A stretch of 11,361 nucleotides of DNA from Choanephora cucurbitarum (GCA_025331435.1 JAIWNI010000322.1:1-11361), one strand, 5' to 3'. Positions 1 to 8,571 are shown, counted from the stretch's first letter. Notes: generated by a model from the letters alone, not told the origin. Program-made: numbers and translations.

Positions 1-1
1 T

Positions 2-2449
2 AAGAAGTACGACATCTGCCAAGATGGTTGCTCTTTGTTTGCAGTTGGTGATCATGATGTGAAGGAGTGTAGTGAATGCAAAAAGCCAAGATACCAGAAT
101 CAAAACGAAATCGATGCTGATAGAAACAATGTCGATAGAAATCCCCTCATGCCTCTTATTGAACCAGTACCATATCGACAAGTTTCTTATACGTCTGTTT
201 TAAGTGCGTTGACTGAGCTATATGCTGATGACGATAAGTTAGAGATTTTGAGATACGGTGAAAACTTTCTTACCAACGAACCAGCTTCAAATTGCGATTA
301 CAAGGATATATTTTCTGGTTCGAACTATAAGGAACTTGTTCAGCGAACAACCATTAATGCCAGTACCATTTGCCTTGTTCTCTTCGTTGACGGATATCGT
401 AACAAAAGCTCTCAGAAATCAGGCCAAGTGTTGATCAATTGTTTAATTATGAACATCCACCCTGAACATCGGTAATAATCTAAAAATATTAAATAATAGT
501 CGTACAGTGTAGACTCAACCTTAGTTTAAATCGTTTAGTACCAAGGACGAATACATGATCCAAGTTGCAGTCTGCCCGGGTAAACCTAAAAACTTGGTTT
601 CTTATCTTCAACCTATCATTGCAGAGGTAAATGACCTGTATGAACGAGGTATTGTTATCAAGAAGCAGGGTGAGGAGCGCTTCCGTGGGTCTGTCGCTAT
701 CTTGGGTATCACCGGCGATATTCCTGGTATAGCAGAAATAATCAGCTTCGCCGGTCATACTCATACCTATGGTTGTCGCATCTGTTTGGTTAAAGCCACC
801 GATCCTGCTCCCAATTGTACACATGGAAAATATTTTCCAACCGCAGGTCCTGAAAGATCAATAGACAGTTTGAAGGAAGGCGATATTGTAAGTTGCCTAA
901 ATCTCAAGTCTAATGTTAGCAGTATGTTAACTTTGTATTACAGTTGCATGGAATGAAAGGGGTTTCAAGCCTTATTACTTCCCTTCCAACTTTTATGGGT
1001 ACCTTCTCGTTTCTCGGTGACGAATTACACATGATTGGTCACGGTATCGGTCATTTAGTTTGCAATTTGTTAGATCCTCAAGAAAACAGCCGTTTTAAAG
1101 TTGAAGGATCAAGCGATTACACATTCGATGTTGTTCAAAACAACTTTTTTAGATCAATCCAGCAATATATTGAAGCCAGTAAATCAACGAATCCAGTCAG
1201 TTTCGATTTTTCCTTCGATTTCAAGAAAGGTTGTTACCGTGCTGTGGATTGGCAATTCTTTCTCTTGCATATAGTGCCAACTATTGTTATTCCTCAGCTA
1301 AAGTATCCAACCACTAGAAAGGCATTGATGAGTTTGGTTAATGCTTGTGCTATCAGTCTTCAGCATTCCATATCAACGCAAGAACTTGAGCAGATGAAAG
1401 AGTAATATCAGTTTTTTTCGTCCAATTTTTTAGTTATTAACATTGTATTAAATATGATAGCTTCTTCAATGTCTGGTCTACTTACTTGAATGAAGAAATC
1501 AATGCTGGAAGACTGATGCAGCGAATTTGGACAATGAATAACCACTTTGCATCTTACCACATCTACGAACTGATCAAGCGTTACGGCCCTCTAAGATACT
1601 ATTCCTGCCGATCATTGGAGCGAACCATCCAAAAATACACTAATCTGGCAAAATCGAAATCTGCATCAGGCAAAGAAAGTAGTAACTTAGTTGAAAGATA
1701 CAACTACTTTAAGACGTATACGGCCCAGTTGAATCAGCAAGGTCTTGTAGCAGTCAGAAGAATCAAGGAGACCGAATTTGAAGACCATCCTGACGATGTT
1801 GATGGTACAATGCCCCAGCTATGGGAGAAATTTGAAGACCATTTTCTCGATCGAAATGAATTTATCGCAAAGGTACCGATTTCCGACATAGAATTAGCGT
1901 TAAGAAAGTATTTCGGTCGGTTGCCAAACGGTGTATCACGCTTAAACAACAACAAAATTAGGTTGGCAGCTCGAGTTAGATTAGACGATGTGGTGATACA
2001 ATCAAGATGGCATCGGGAAAATCAGAAAAATGTTAGAAGAGCTAATGATTTGGTCATTATACAGGCCAAAGAATCAGTTCGGTAAGAATATTCAGTTTGC
2101 ATATCATCATCTGTTACTTATTAAATTCTTTAGATCCCGGCAAGTATCATGGTATGCAGGCGAGGTCATTACATTTTTGATATACAAGCATGGAAGGAGG
2201 GTGTTCCACTTGGCTGTTCTTTCTTTAGTTGAACATAGCGATATGGATGAATACGGAATCCCTATTGTAACCTGCTTTGCTGACAACCAAGATAGAAAGA
2301 TTATAGCATGCGATGTTGCCGATATTGTCACTTCTGTTGGCTTCATCAGATTCAACTCGAACAAGCGTCAGTTCAAAATCATCTGGGAGGGCGCCCTTTA
2401 TTACAAGAAGATGGAAGCCAAAAAAGCTGGACAGCGTAGAGATATGTGA
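2..2449 (+). CDS. Tnp2/Transposase_21-like (CACTA superfamily) transposase-domain protein, 5' partial, five exons
   Basis: Five exons join in one frame: 2-471, 539-887, 944-1401, 1461-2081, 2134-2449 (TGA 2447-2449), giving 737 residues; the true start lies upstream of the window. Residues 3-31 form a zinc-finger-like module (YDICQDGC, then CSEC, then PRY; Cys 6, 10, 23, 26). FVDG (Asp130) resembles the first acidic residue of the Tnp2 catalytic core, and GDIPG (Asp217) is a candidate second. GHTHTYGCRIC (His230, His232, Cys236, Cys239) matches the CxxC insertion typical of CACTA-type DDE enzymes. LHGMKG then DELHMIGHGIGH (274-309) follows, with Glu300 a possible third acidic residue. A helical H/GP/ER-rich part in exon 4 resembles the usual C-terminal section; the last ~100 residues (exon 5) I do not recognise. 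By family it would act in the nucleus, cutting and joining transposon ends. No element termini were found beside it, so a domesticated or host-like gene is possible. No internal stop or frameshift is seen. Catalytic assignments are inference; the family call is from motif recognition only. Confidence 0.82.
472..538 (+). other. Intron 1 of the transposase-like gene (67 bp)
   Basis: Begins GTAATA and ends TTTAG, with a branch-like ACTCAAC near 513. Removing it restores the frame (phase 2; CG|T makes Arg157) and joins HPEH-R to TKDEYMIQ. Without removal the frame meets TAA at 473. Confidence 0.85.
888..943 (+). other. Intron 2 of the transposase-like gene (56 bp)
   Basis: Begins with the ideal donor GTAAGT and ends TTACAG, with a branch-like GTTAACT about 18 bases before the acceptor. 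Phase 0. It joins KEGDI to LHGMKG, which fits the expected family order. Confidence 0.9.
1402..1460 (+). other. Intron 3 of the transposase-like gene (59 bp)
   Basis: Begins GTAATAT and ends GATAG, with branch-like TTATTAAC about 20 bases upstream of the acceptor. The earlier TTTTAG acceptor at 1433 is excluded because it leaves an in-frame TAA at 1438. Splicing (GA|C, Asp426) gives EQMKD-FFNVWSTYLNEE. Confidence 0.82.
2082..2133 (+). other. Intron 4 of the transposase-like gene (52 bp)
   Basis: Begins GTAAGA and ends TTCTTTAG, with branch-like CTTATTAA. Splicing CG|A (Arg633) avoids the TAA at 2083 and joins ESV-R to SRQVSWYAGE in the next open frame. Confidence 0.87.
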
Positions 2450-2488
2450 TGATGTTTGTTGAGAACACGCAATAGAAGTAAACATGTA

Positions 2489-2494
2489 AATAAA
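2489..2494 (+). terminator. Polyadenylation signal AATAAA
   Basis: A canonical AATAAA lies 40 bases after the TGA of the transposase-like gene, in an AT-rich 3' flank, and fits its 3' end processing. An A-run follows at about 2516. Confidence 0.6.
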
Positions 2495-2614
2495 ATATAG
2501 GGTAGGGTGGTTGGCAAAAAAAAAAGGAAACAACTTCCTCTTTCGTTTGTGTACCTTTATATATGAGGCGTTGCAATGATTTATCTTTCGTATAAAAACA
2601 CAGTCATTGTATAC

Positions 2615-4820
2615 TTATTGAAAGGTTTGTGGAACACTTTTTCTCTCATTCTTTTTCTTCTTTCTCATTATAACGCTCACACTTTCCTCATAGCCGATTA
2701 CTTTCTTTGAATGACCCATCACTTTTGCTGCAAGAGAAACCTCAAAATATCCAACAACTTGAGCCAAAGCTTTATCTAATTTGCTACCTCAGATTCACGC
2801 AAAAGTTTTTGCAATCATATATCATTCAAATACCTCCTCATATAGGCTTTCATTTAATAATAACTTTCCGTAATTCTTGAATAATAGCAAGCAATAGGCT
2901 ACCTTGGTCTCAAAGTGGTGTTTATTTCGATGATTTTGGATTCAATAAGCAGCTGTTATTAGAACTCGTCATCTCCTAGCATACAGCCTGTAACTTAACA
3001 GTATATGCTTCATGCCTCTTTCTTTTGAGTATTACTAGAAGGATCCAAATGATGTACCTAGAGTCAAACCAATTTACCATTTGGTCTAGTAAGGCTTTCA
3101 GATACCGTAAATAAACTATCATTAGTTTCGGTTTTAAGGATAGGCCATGTTGAATTAGAAAATCCCCGTTAAGACATTGTTATTATGTTTATTCTATCTT
3201 TTGTGTTACGGTCAACCATGACAACCTTGCCTTCGCTTGATCTACTGGGTCCCTATGCTCTTGCATCAATCTAACCCCACAGATTAATCAAAAGTTCTCC
3301 TTTATATGTAAATATAAAGTGAATAGAACATCCCATGTATCAGCTTTCTCTACTTCTTCCTATCCAATCTTTTTTCGTACTTACATCCACATATGTTGCT
3401 ATCAGTGTTGTGTTTGATTTTACTGCTTGCTCATTAAAAGCATCCTCATTGTCAATGGTTTCCGAATATCCCTCGATATTAATACTCATTTAACTGTTAA
3501 TAATTTGTACAACTTGGCATTTCTTTCATGCATCTTTTAATTAAGTGCATGATGTATATTTTATCAATCTCTTGACGTTTTTGATACTGAAACCTTTCAC
3601 CTTTATACCTCACTCATATTGAATAAAGATACACACTATTATAGTAGTATATTATGCAAATCCAAGACATTCGTCTATTCCGTCATCTTTTATCAGGTTT
3701 TTATTGGTGGATAACCAGTCTTTCTTCCCATCACTGCTCAGATTATACTAAATACTGGCCATTTTTTCTCATTCCCCCCGTTTTTTCTTTTTCTCTCTTT
3801 TGTATTCAATGCACACTAAAAGGTAAGCTTTATCTTGAATTGAAAAAGATGCACATGTACCAACTCTTTATTTTTAAGCTAGTAGTTGACTAAAAGCATA
3901 GCTTCTTATCTATACTCACACCTTCGTAGTTATACCTACTCTTTCCGCAGTAGTAGTACATCATCATTCTCATTTACGACTATAGCTGAATTGACATCTC
4001 TATTAAGTTCAAGATCTCCTTATTCATGCTCAATCCAACCAGTTTGGATTACAAGTCATCTACTATAAGCTGCAAGCTCTTCAACTGTTGTTATCCATAC
4101 TGCCTCTTCTTAATATGTGAAGCTGATTAGAGTTTCTCTGAATATTATTCCACACAGTATCCAAAGTTGTCTATCTGCCTATTCCCTAAGATGTAGTCTA
4201 ATCAACTGGCAAGCCGATGTCGGTCTCTTCTACTTTGGTGTCTCAAGAATCCTCATTTGACATCATGTCCGTTGTATTGTTACCTGACTGATATGTCATC
4301 TCAAAGATAGATTTTCTCTCCTGTAACCTCTTTGTTCCAAGCAAGAGTTTTCCATGACGATGATTTCTCTCTTATTCTACCATGCTAGGTACCCATTTAT
4401 CAAAGAATCCTATGATTAAAGATTGCTAGTCAGCCTTTCTGTCTTCTACCTTACAATGTCAAATCACTTATTGTTCTTTCGGTGTATACTTTCTCTTCAA
4501 CTAATGAATCACTTCTTGTTTCCGTTCTTCTTCTGTACCTCTTTACCTGACTTGCTGTCTCCCCATATCCTATTGTTGTTCAATCCAACGCAATATACTC
4601 GGTCGGTTACAACTGTTACTTGCATTGATATCGCTGTTGCTACTGCTGTTCATGATACCCTTTGACACTGATTGGTAGCTGTGCCGACTCATTTAACTGC
4701 TCAAACTGATTTGAATATTTTAGAAGGCCAAGATATCTGTTCTCGTTGTCAAACCACTCTTCTATTTTGCTCTGCTATACTTGCTTTCACGTCTGTTGCT
4801 GATTCTGTACTCAAGCATGC
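2615..4820 (-). pseudogene. Possible decayed protein-coding gene, family not recognised
   Basis: No intact gene is present on either strand here. Read on the minus strand, successive frames give protein-like segments broken by stops and frame changes. From high to low coordinate: a Ser/Asn-rich stretch near 4660 (GIMNSSSNSDINAS); an Arg/Glu-rich stretch near 4500; ELNRDVNSAIVVNENDD near 4000; an ATG-led 49-codon open stretch 3489-3343, whose frame continues to about 2941 with about ten stops; and a last 58-codon open stretch 2788-2618 ending TAA at 2615-2617 (includes KALAQVVGYFEVSLAAKVMG). It would converge tail-to-tail with the transposase-like gene. The minus strand is purine-rich, which by itself yields K/E/N/D/S-rich translations, and stop density is only modestly below what such AT-rich DNA gives by chance. 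Some of the region may therefore never have been coding. Function unknown. Confidence 0.33.
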
Positions 4821-5555
4821 AACTCCAAGAATAATGAACAGCTCATTGGTAAAAAGACGCGTCAAAGATCAACAATAGTTTTGTATCAAACAGGCTCTAA
4901 TCTTTATTTTTTTCGTGTATAGTCTATCAATCTATTGTTCTATTTCCAAATCAATTTTCTCGGTTGCTGCTGACTCTTCTGTTGACCGGATCTACTACTG
5001 CATGCAAGGTATCTGCTCTTCAGGCTTCAAGATAAAAAAAAAGAACAAAAGAAAAAAGAAATCGAAATTGTGGCTGGCGTCCTATATTAAATCAATTCAA
5101 GTGCAGCACAAACAATCTATCCAAAGTGCTAAATCAAGATGCATATGCTATCTTTTTGACAGAAATGCCTCTCAAAGGTCAAGCAATAGGCCTATATGAA
5201 TACTGAGCATACCATTCGAACCGGAAGAATTCAAGGCAACCGCCTGAATGGTCAAATAAAGACTGGGATTCAAATATAAATATAGAAGAACCCATATATA
5301 GTATAAAAAAGAATCTACATTTTTATATAATAAAAGAATCCAATTCGACCCTATTCATCCAATAAGCATACCTATTATTCTAATGACGCCATATGTAATA
5401 ATGAAAGTACGACATTCTTTCAAGAAACATACTCACTTAAAGGTCTCTAATCCTCTCAAAGCCATTTGCTCATATATAAAAACTAAGCAAAACTTGTAAA
5501 AGCAGGATGGCCCATATAAAATAAATCCTTGATTGTGATTGGACAATGGTCATTT
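4821..5555. other. AT-rich intergenic stretch with a polypurine tract
   Basis: No gene is supported here. A nearly pure A/G tract runs from about 5033 to 5061; on the minus strand it reads as a pyrimidine tract, as often found just upstream of fungal transcription starts, and could mark the promoter side of the suspected minus-strand relic. TATA-like strings occur at about 5294-5306 and 5470-5480, and an inverted CCAAT-like ATTGG near 5538. None of these decides a start. Confidence 0.3.
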
Positions 5556-5700
5556 GATTCTGCCCTCCACGGGCAGAATTTCTGCCCTCCAGAGTAAAAT
5601 TATGCAAATCCTCTCCCAGTTTTTTTTCAAAAACCTATGGTTTTTTTACAGAATTTTCTGCATCCCACGGTAAGAATTTTTTGCCCCAGAGGGCAGAATC
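5556..5700. mobile_element. 145-bp palindromic MITE-like element
   Basis: The ends are perfect 12-bp inverted repeats: GATTCTGCCCTC at 5556-5567 and GAGGGCAGAATC at 5689-5700, with weaker matching for roughly 20 more bases inward. The left end holds a second hairpin (ATTCTGCCC 5557-5565 with GGGCAGAAT 5571-5579). TTCTGCCCTCCA is repeated directly at 5558 and 5580, and a degenerate form (TTCTGCATCCCA) begins at 5656. A central hairpin AAAAACC-TAT-GGTTTTT lies near 5627-5645. There is no coding capacity. This architecture suits a non-autonomous DNA transposon remnant or a foldback element. I see no clear target-site duplication, so the mobile assignment is inference. Confidence 0.5.
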
Positions 5701-5740
5701 TGAGCCGTAGTGTTAGTTCGAATAAGGCCTTAAGGCTTGA

Positions 5741-6790
5741 CTACAGACGAAGCATAAACTATACAAAAAGCGTAGACTCTCAGGCAGTTTCATCGTCCAT
5801 GAACATGTAGTCATGATGAATTTGGATGAAAAAGGAATCCTTCATCTCATACCTAAATACAGAGTAAGTCCAGCTAAGAAGTATACAATTAGGCTATAAG
5901 CAGTAAATCACAATCAGTAGCTATAGCCATACAAATGAGACTTATGCCAACAATGAGTGTACTGACACTGAGTGTACTGACAAGGATTATACTAACACTG
6001 TGTATACTAACAACGAGTATACTGAAAATGAGTGTCTTATTGATAAGTTTACTGATAATGAGCGTACTGATAATGAGGATAGTAAGAATGAGTAAGGAAG
6101 AAGTGATCATACAGCAAGGAAGTATGATGAAGTTGAGAATACTGAAACCGAGGCCAATGAAATTGGATACAATGAAATTGAATACAATGAAATTGAATAC
6201 AATGAAATTGAATACAATGAAATTGAATATAAAGAAATCAAGAACAATGAAATTGAATATAAAGAAATCAAGAACAATGAAATTGAATATAAAGAAATCA
6301 AGCACAATGAAATTGAATATATAGAAATCAAGCACAATGAAATCGAGCACAATAAAACTGTATACAATGAAATTGAGCATGAAGAAAGCAAGCATAATGA
6401 ATTTGAGCAGAATGAAGGTGGGTATAATAAAATGAAGCTATAAAGATTTGATGACATTGAAAATGAATATAATGAAATCGAGCCCAATGCGATCCAGTCT
6501 AATGAGATTCAGTTTAATGAGATTCAGTCTAATGAGATCGAACATCATGAATTTGGTGACACTAAAAGTGAATACAATGAATTTGACTACAATGAAACAG
6601 CGTCTCATGAGATCAAGTCCAATGTAATCCAGACTAATGAGATTGAGCCTAATAAAGCTAAGTGTTATTGAGTCAAGTACAGCTATCTTTGGCTGATGCT
6701 GTACTTCCCAACATTTTTGCTGCAACGGTATGTTATAGACGACGTGATTGAAATGTGATTTAGGTGATTCAGCAGGAAGCACTGATTTGA
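5741..6790 (+). pseudogene. Relic of a pentapeptide-repeat-encoding gene inside copy 1 (product unknown)
   Basis: A plus-strand open stretch from 5741 includes tandem ATGs at 5813 and 5816, then NLDEKGILHLIPKYR, then a perfect donor-like GTAAGT at 5864. A frame reading ETYANNEC leads from about 5937 into 47 consecutive 15-bp units (5961-6665), coding N-E-I-x-x-type pentapeptides rich in Asn, Glu, Ile and Tyr. In-frame stops interrupt it at 6093 (TAA), 6441 (TAA) and 6669 (TGA). In another frame SLADAVLPNIFAAT follows, then a donor-like GTATGT at 6728, an acceptor-like TTTAG at 6763, and VIQQEALI ending TGA at 6788. Changes between units are often silent in this frame (GAA/GAG, ATT/ATC). The opposite strand (6782 to 5889) is also open with only one stop (6438-6440) and gives hydrophobic units, so the coding strand is not settled. 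No known family is recognised. Confidence 0.4.
5961..6665. repeat. 15-bp minisatellite, 47 units in unbroken register (copy 1)
   Basis: 5961-6095 holds nine units of an ACTGATAATGAGTGT type and 6096-6155 four diverged units. 6156-6440 holds nineteen units close to AATGAAATTGAATAC, several alternating with AAAGAAATCAAGAAC. 6441-6665 holds fifteen more diverged units such as AATGAGATTCAGTCT. All 705 bases keep a 15-bp period without a single off-register indel, although outer units differ at many positions. Confidence 0.88.
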
Positions 6791-6903
6791 ATCAAGTTTT
6801 ATTTATGGATTTAGAGTATAAGGATACTAATTTTAAAAAAAAATGGTAGATTATAGTAGGTAATATAAAAATGAATGAAGTTTATTAAGGATAAAAAAAA
6901 AGT

Positions 6904-7155
6904 GTTAGTAGACATACATATACACACATACACACGCACAAAAAAAAGAGAGAGGTTAGTAGCGTAAGCTCGCACAGCTTAAAAGATAGGATAGAAAAAA
7001 GAAAGGTTAGTAGACATACATATACATACATACACACGCACAAAAAAAAAAGAGGTTAGTAGCGTAAGCTCGCATAGCATAAGAACTAGGATAGAAAAAA
7101 GAAAGGTTAGTATACATACATATACACACATACACACGCACAAAAAAAAAAGAGG
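6904..7155. repeat. ~100-bp tandem repeat, 2.5 units (copy 1)
   Basis: Units start at 6904, 7006 and 7106. Each opens GTTAGTAGACATACATATAC, runs through a CA-rich stretch and an A-run, then AGAGGTTAGTAGCGTAAGCTCGC, and ends near GATAGAAAAAAGAAAG; the third is partial. Unit 1 contains a small inverted repeat, TAAGCT-CGCAC-AGCTTA, which is broken in unit 2. Unit lengths (102 and 100 bp) are not constrained to multiples of three. Confidence 0.85.
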
Positions 7156-7240
7156 AGAAAGAGAATAAAAGTTAGTGAAGTTGTACATGAACTGTGAATG
7201 ATAAGTTACCTAGTTGATCATAGATCCAAAAGAGACATAG

Positions 7241-7406
7241 CACCATAACACCAAAGCATAGAAACACCAGAGCATAGTAACACCAAAGCATAGAATACCG
7301 GAGTTTGAGAGATAGGCAGAAAGGGACCAAGACATACATCACCAGGATAAAAGAGAGAAACCAAAGCATACATCATCAGGGTAAGAGAGGAAAACCAAAT
7401 CATAGC
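7241..7406. repeat. Degenerate CACC-core repeat cluster (copy 1)
   Basis: Three units of 16 bp start at 7249, 7265 and 7281 (CACCAAAGCATAGAAA and variants). Two looser units of about 35 bp follow, with CATACATCACCAGG and CATACATCATCAGG. The shared core CACCAAAGCAT links this cluster to the 38-bp and 16-bp arrays downstream. The equivalent in copy 2 begins at 11153. Confidence 0.7.
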
Positions 7407-7596
7407 AACACCAAAGCACCAGAACAAAGAGATCAGAGTACAGCAGCACCAAAGCATCAGAACAAAGAGATCAATAAAGAGCAACACCAAAGCATCAGAA
7501 CAAAGAGACCAATAAAGAGCAACACCAAAGCATCAGAACAAAGAGACCAATAAAGAGCAACACCAAAGCATCAGAACAAAGAGACCAATAAAGAGC
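7407..7596. repeat. 38-bp tandem repeat, 5 units
   Basis: Units start at 7407, 7445, 7483, 7521 and 7559. Each begins AACACCAAAGCATCAG or a close variant, then AACAAAGAGACCAATAAAGAGC. The last three are essentially identical; the first two differ by substitutions. Units abut with no unique spacers. Copy 2 retains only the first unit and part of the second (from 11319) before the window ends. Confidence 0.92.
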
Positions 7597-7598
7597 AA

Positions 7599-7806
7599 CA
7601 CCAAAAGCATAAGTCACCAAAAGCATGGAACACCAAAAGCTTAAGTCACCAGAGGCACAAGTCACCAGAGGCACAAGTCACCAAAAGCATAGATCACCAA
7701 AAGCATGGAACACCAAAAGCATGGAACACCAAAAGCATGGAACACCAAAAGCATAAGTCACCAAAAGCATAGATCACCAAAAGAATGGAACACCAAAAGC
7801 ATACGG
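7599..7806. repeat. 16-bp tandem repeat, 13 units
   Basis: Units of the form CACCAAAAGCATGGAA start every 16 bases from 7599 to 7791. The last four bases switch among GGAA, AAGT and AGAT, and two units read CACCAGAGGCACAAGT. It continues directly from the 38-bp array and shares its CACCAAA-GCAT core, so the 38-bp unit looks like a 16-mer core with an added segment. Confidence 0.92.
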
Positions 7807-8005
7807 TATTACGGAGGTCATAAGCGGAAGAGAGTCTTGACAGTCTTGAACACCAACGATTGCGATCGGGATAGAGGCCTAGAAGAGAAAGCACACCATT
7901 GCCTACGAAAAAAAGAAAGGTAAAAAGTAAAGTTAGTGATACAGCTCTTCAAGTGAATAGGAACGATACTTACAAAGTCATATGGAGGTCCTGTCTTGTC
8001 TTGCA

Positions 8006-8047
8006 GTAGTCTTGGATAGCCTTGCGGTAGTCTTGGATAGTCTTGCT
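8006..8047. repeat. 21-bp direct repeat, 2 units
   Basis: GTAGTCTTGGATAGCCTTGCG at 8006-8026 is followed directly by a variant at 8027-8047 (GTAGTCTTGGATAGTCTTGC and one more base). Confidence 0.75.
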
Positions 8048-8082
8048 TTGCTTACCCGAATATGTATTTATATGTGCGCGTA

Positions 8083-8104
8083 TGTGTGTGTGTGTGTGTG
8101 TGTG
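8083..8104. repeat. (TG)11 microsatellite
   Basis: Eleven uninterrupted TG dinucleotides, preceded by TATGTGCGCGTA. Confidence 0.97.
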
Positions 8105-8434
8105 CATGTCTACTATACCCTTCGCTATACCTTCGGTCATATAGCGGTAACACCAAAACACCAGAGCAGCAATATCATGAAGCGGTAGAAACAGGCAGTC
8201 TTGAAGCAAAGAGGGGTTATCTACCACCTGTAGACACCTAACGGACTTGACGCGGATATTACTAGAACTCAAAAGAGCGGCTCTCTCAAGAGTCTAGCAA
8301 CACGATGCCATCTTGATGGCGATCCCCAAAGTGAGATCTAGCGAACCTAGCAAAGAAGCAGTATAAGGAGAGAAAAGTTAGCATAACTGAGGTCAAGAGA
8401 GTCAAGTGGTACAAGTGGATTGCGTGTGTTACCT

Positions 8435-8451
8435 ATAGCATTATATGCTAT
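8435..8451. repeat. 17-bp palindrome
   Basis: ATAGCAT-TAT-ATGCTAT, with 7-bp perfect arms and a 3-base centre. It could be a binding site for a dimeric protein or chance in AT-rich DNA. Confidence 0.5.
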
Positions 8452-8571
8452 GACCTAGGATAGGATCGGCAGTTTGAGTGTAACCAGGATATAAGGGAAG
8501 AAAAAAAAATAAAATATAACCAGGATTAGAGCGACGTAATCATTTTCCAGCCTACGCGACTTTGACTTGAT

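Larger units (their letters stand above)
5713..7449 (+). repeat. Long direct repeat, copy 1 (visible extent at least 1.74 kb)
   Basis: It starts sharply at TTAGTTCGAATAAGG and matches 9655-11361 base for base by eye, except for a 30-bp length difference and a nearby base difference inside the 15-bp array. Coordinates relate by +3942 before the array and +3912 after it. The right-hand limit is unknown because copy 2 runs off the window. Contents: a possible relic gene, the 15-bp array, ~100-bp tandem units and CACC-core units. A perfect palindrome GCCTTAAGGC lies at 5727-5736, close to the left boundary. Confidence 0.93.

Noticed and set aside
2107..2576. Minus-strand open frames over the end of the transposase gene
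   Set aside because: Antisense shadows of exon 5 and its 3' flank.
3654..4068. Two short plus-strand open frames (79 and 60 codons)
   Set aside because: Pyrimidine-driven Phe/Ser/Tyr composition, no domain, no splice logic linking them.
4423..5199. Plus-strand frame open except for two TGA and one TAG
   Set aside because: No ATG at its start, F/L/S-rich composition typical of a T/C-rich strand, no recognisable motif, and better protein-like readings on the opposite strand.
5213..5290. tRNA on the minus strand, from a GGTTCGAAT-like B-box
   Set aside because: No A-box at the right distance and no cloverleaf arms could be folded.
5935..6324. Plus-strand open frame rich in Met/Lys/Leu over the 15-bp array
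   Set aside because: It is another frame of the same array; the composition (MKLNT repeated) is an artefact of the repeat unit.
5889..6782. Hydrophobic open frames on the minus strand (F-I-V-x-x pentads) as a membrane or pentapeptide-repeat protein
   Set aside because: A stop-free 15-bp repeat leaves several frames open automatically. The frame is broken at 6438-6440 in copy 1 and at the matching site in copy 2. The position that is small in true pentapeptide repeats is Leu/Phe here. Kept only as an alternative reading.
7407..7806. CRISPR-like array
   Set aside because: Units abut directly with no unique spacers, and the genome is eukaryotic by its introns; these are plain tandem repeats.
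7305..7923. Lys/Gln/His-rich open frames over the 38- and 16-bp arrays
   Set aside because: Neither period is divisible by three, so each unit shifts frame; openness follows from the scarcity of T on that strand.
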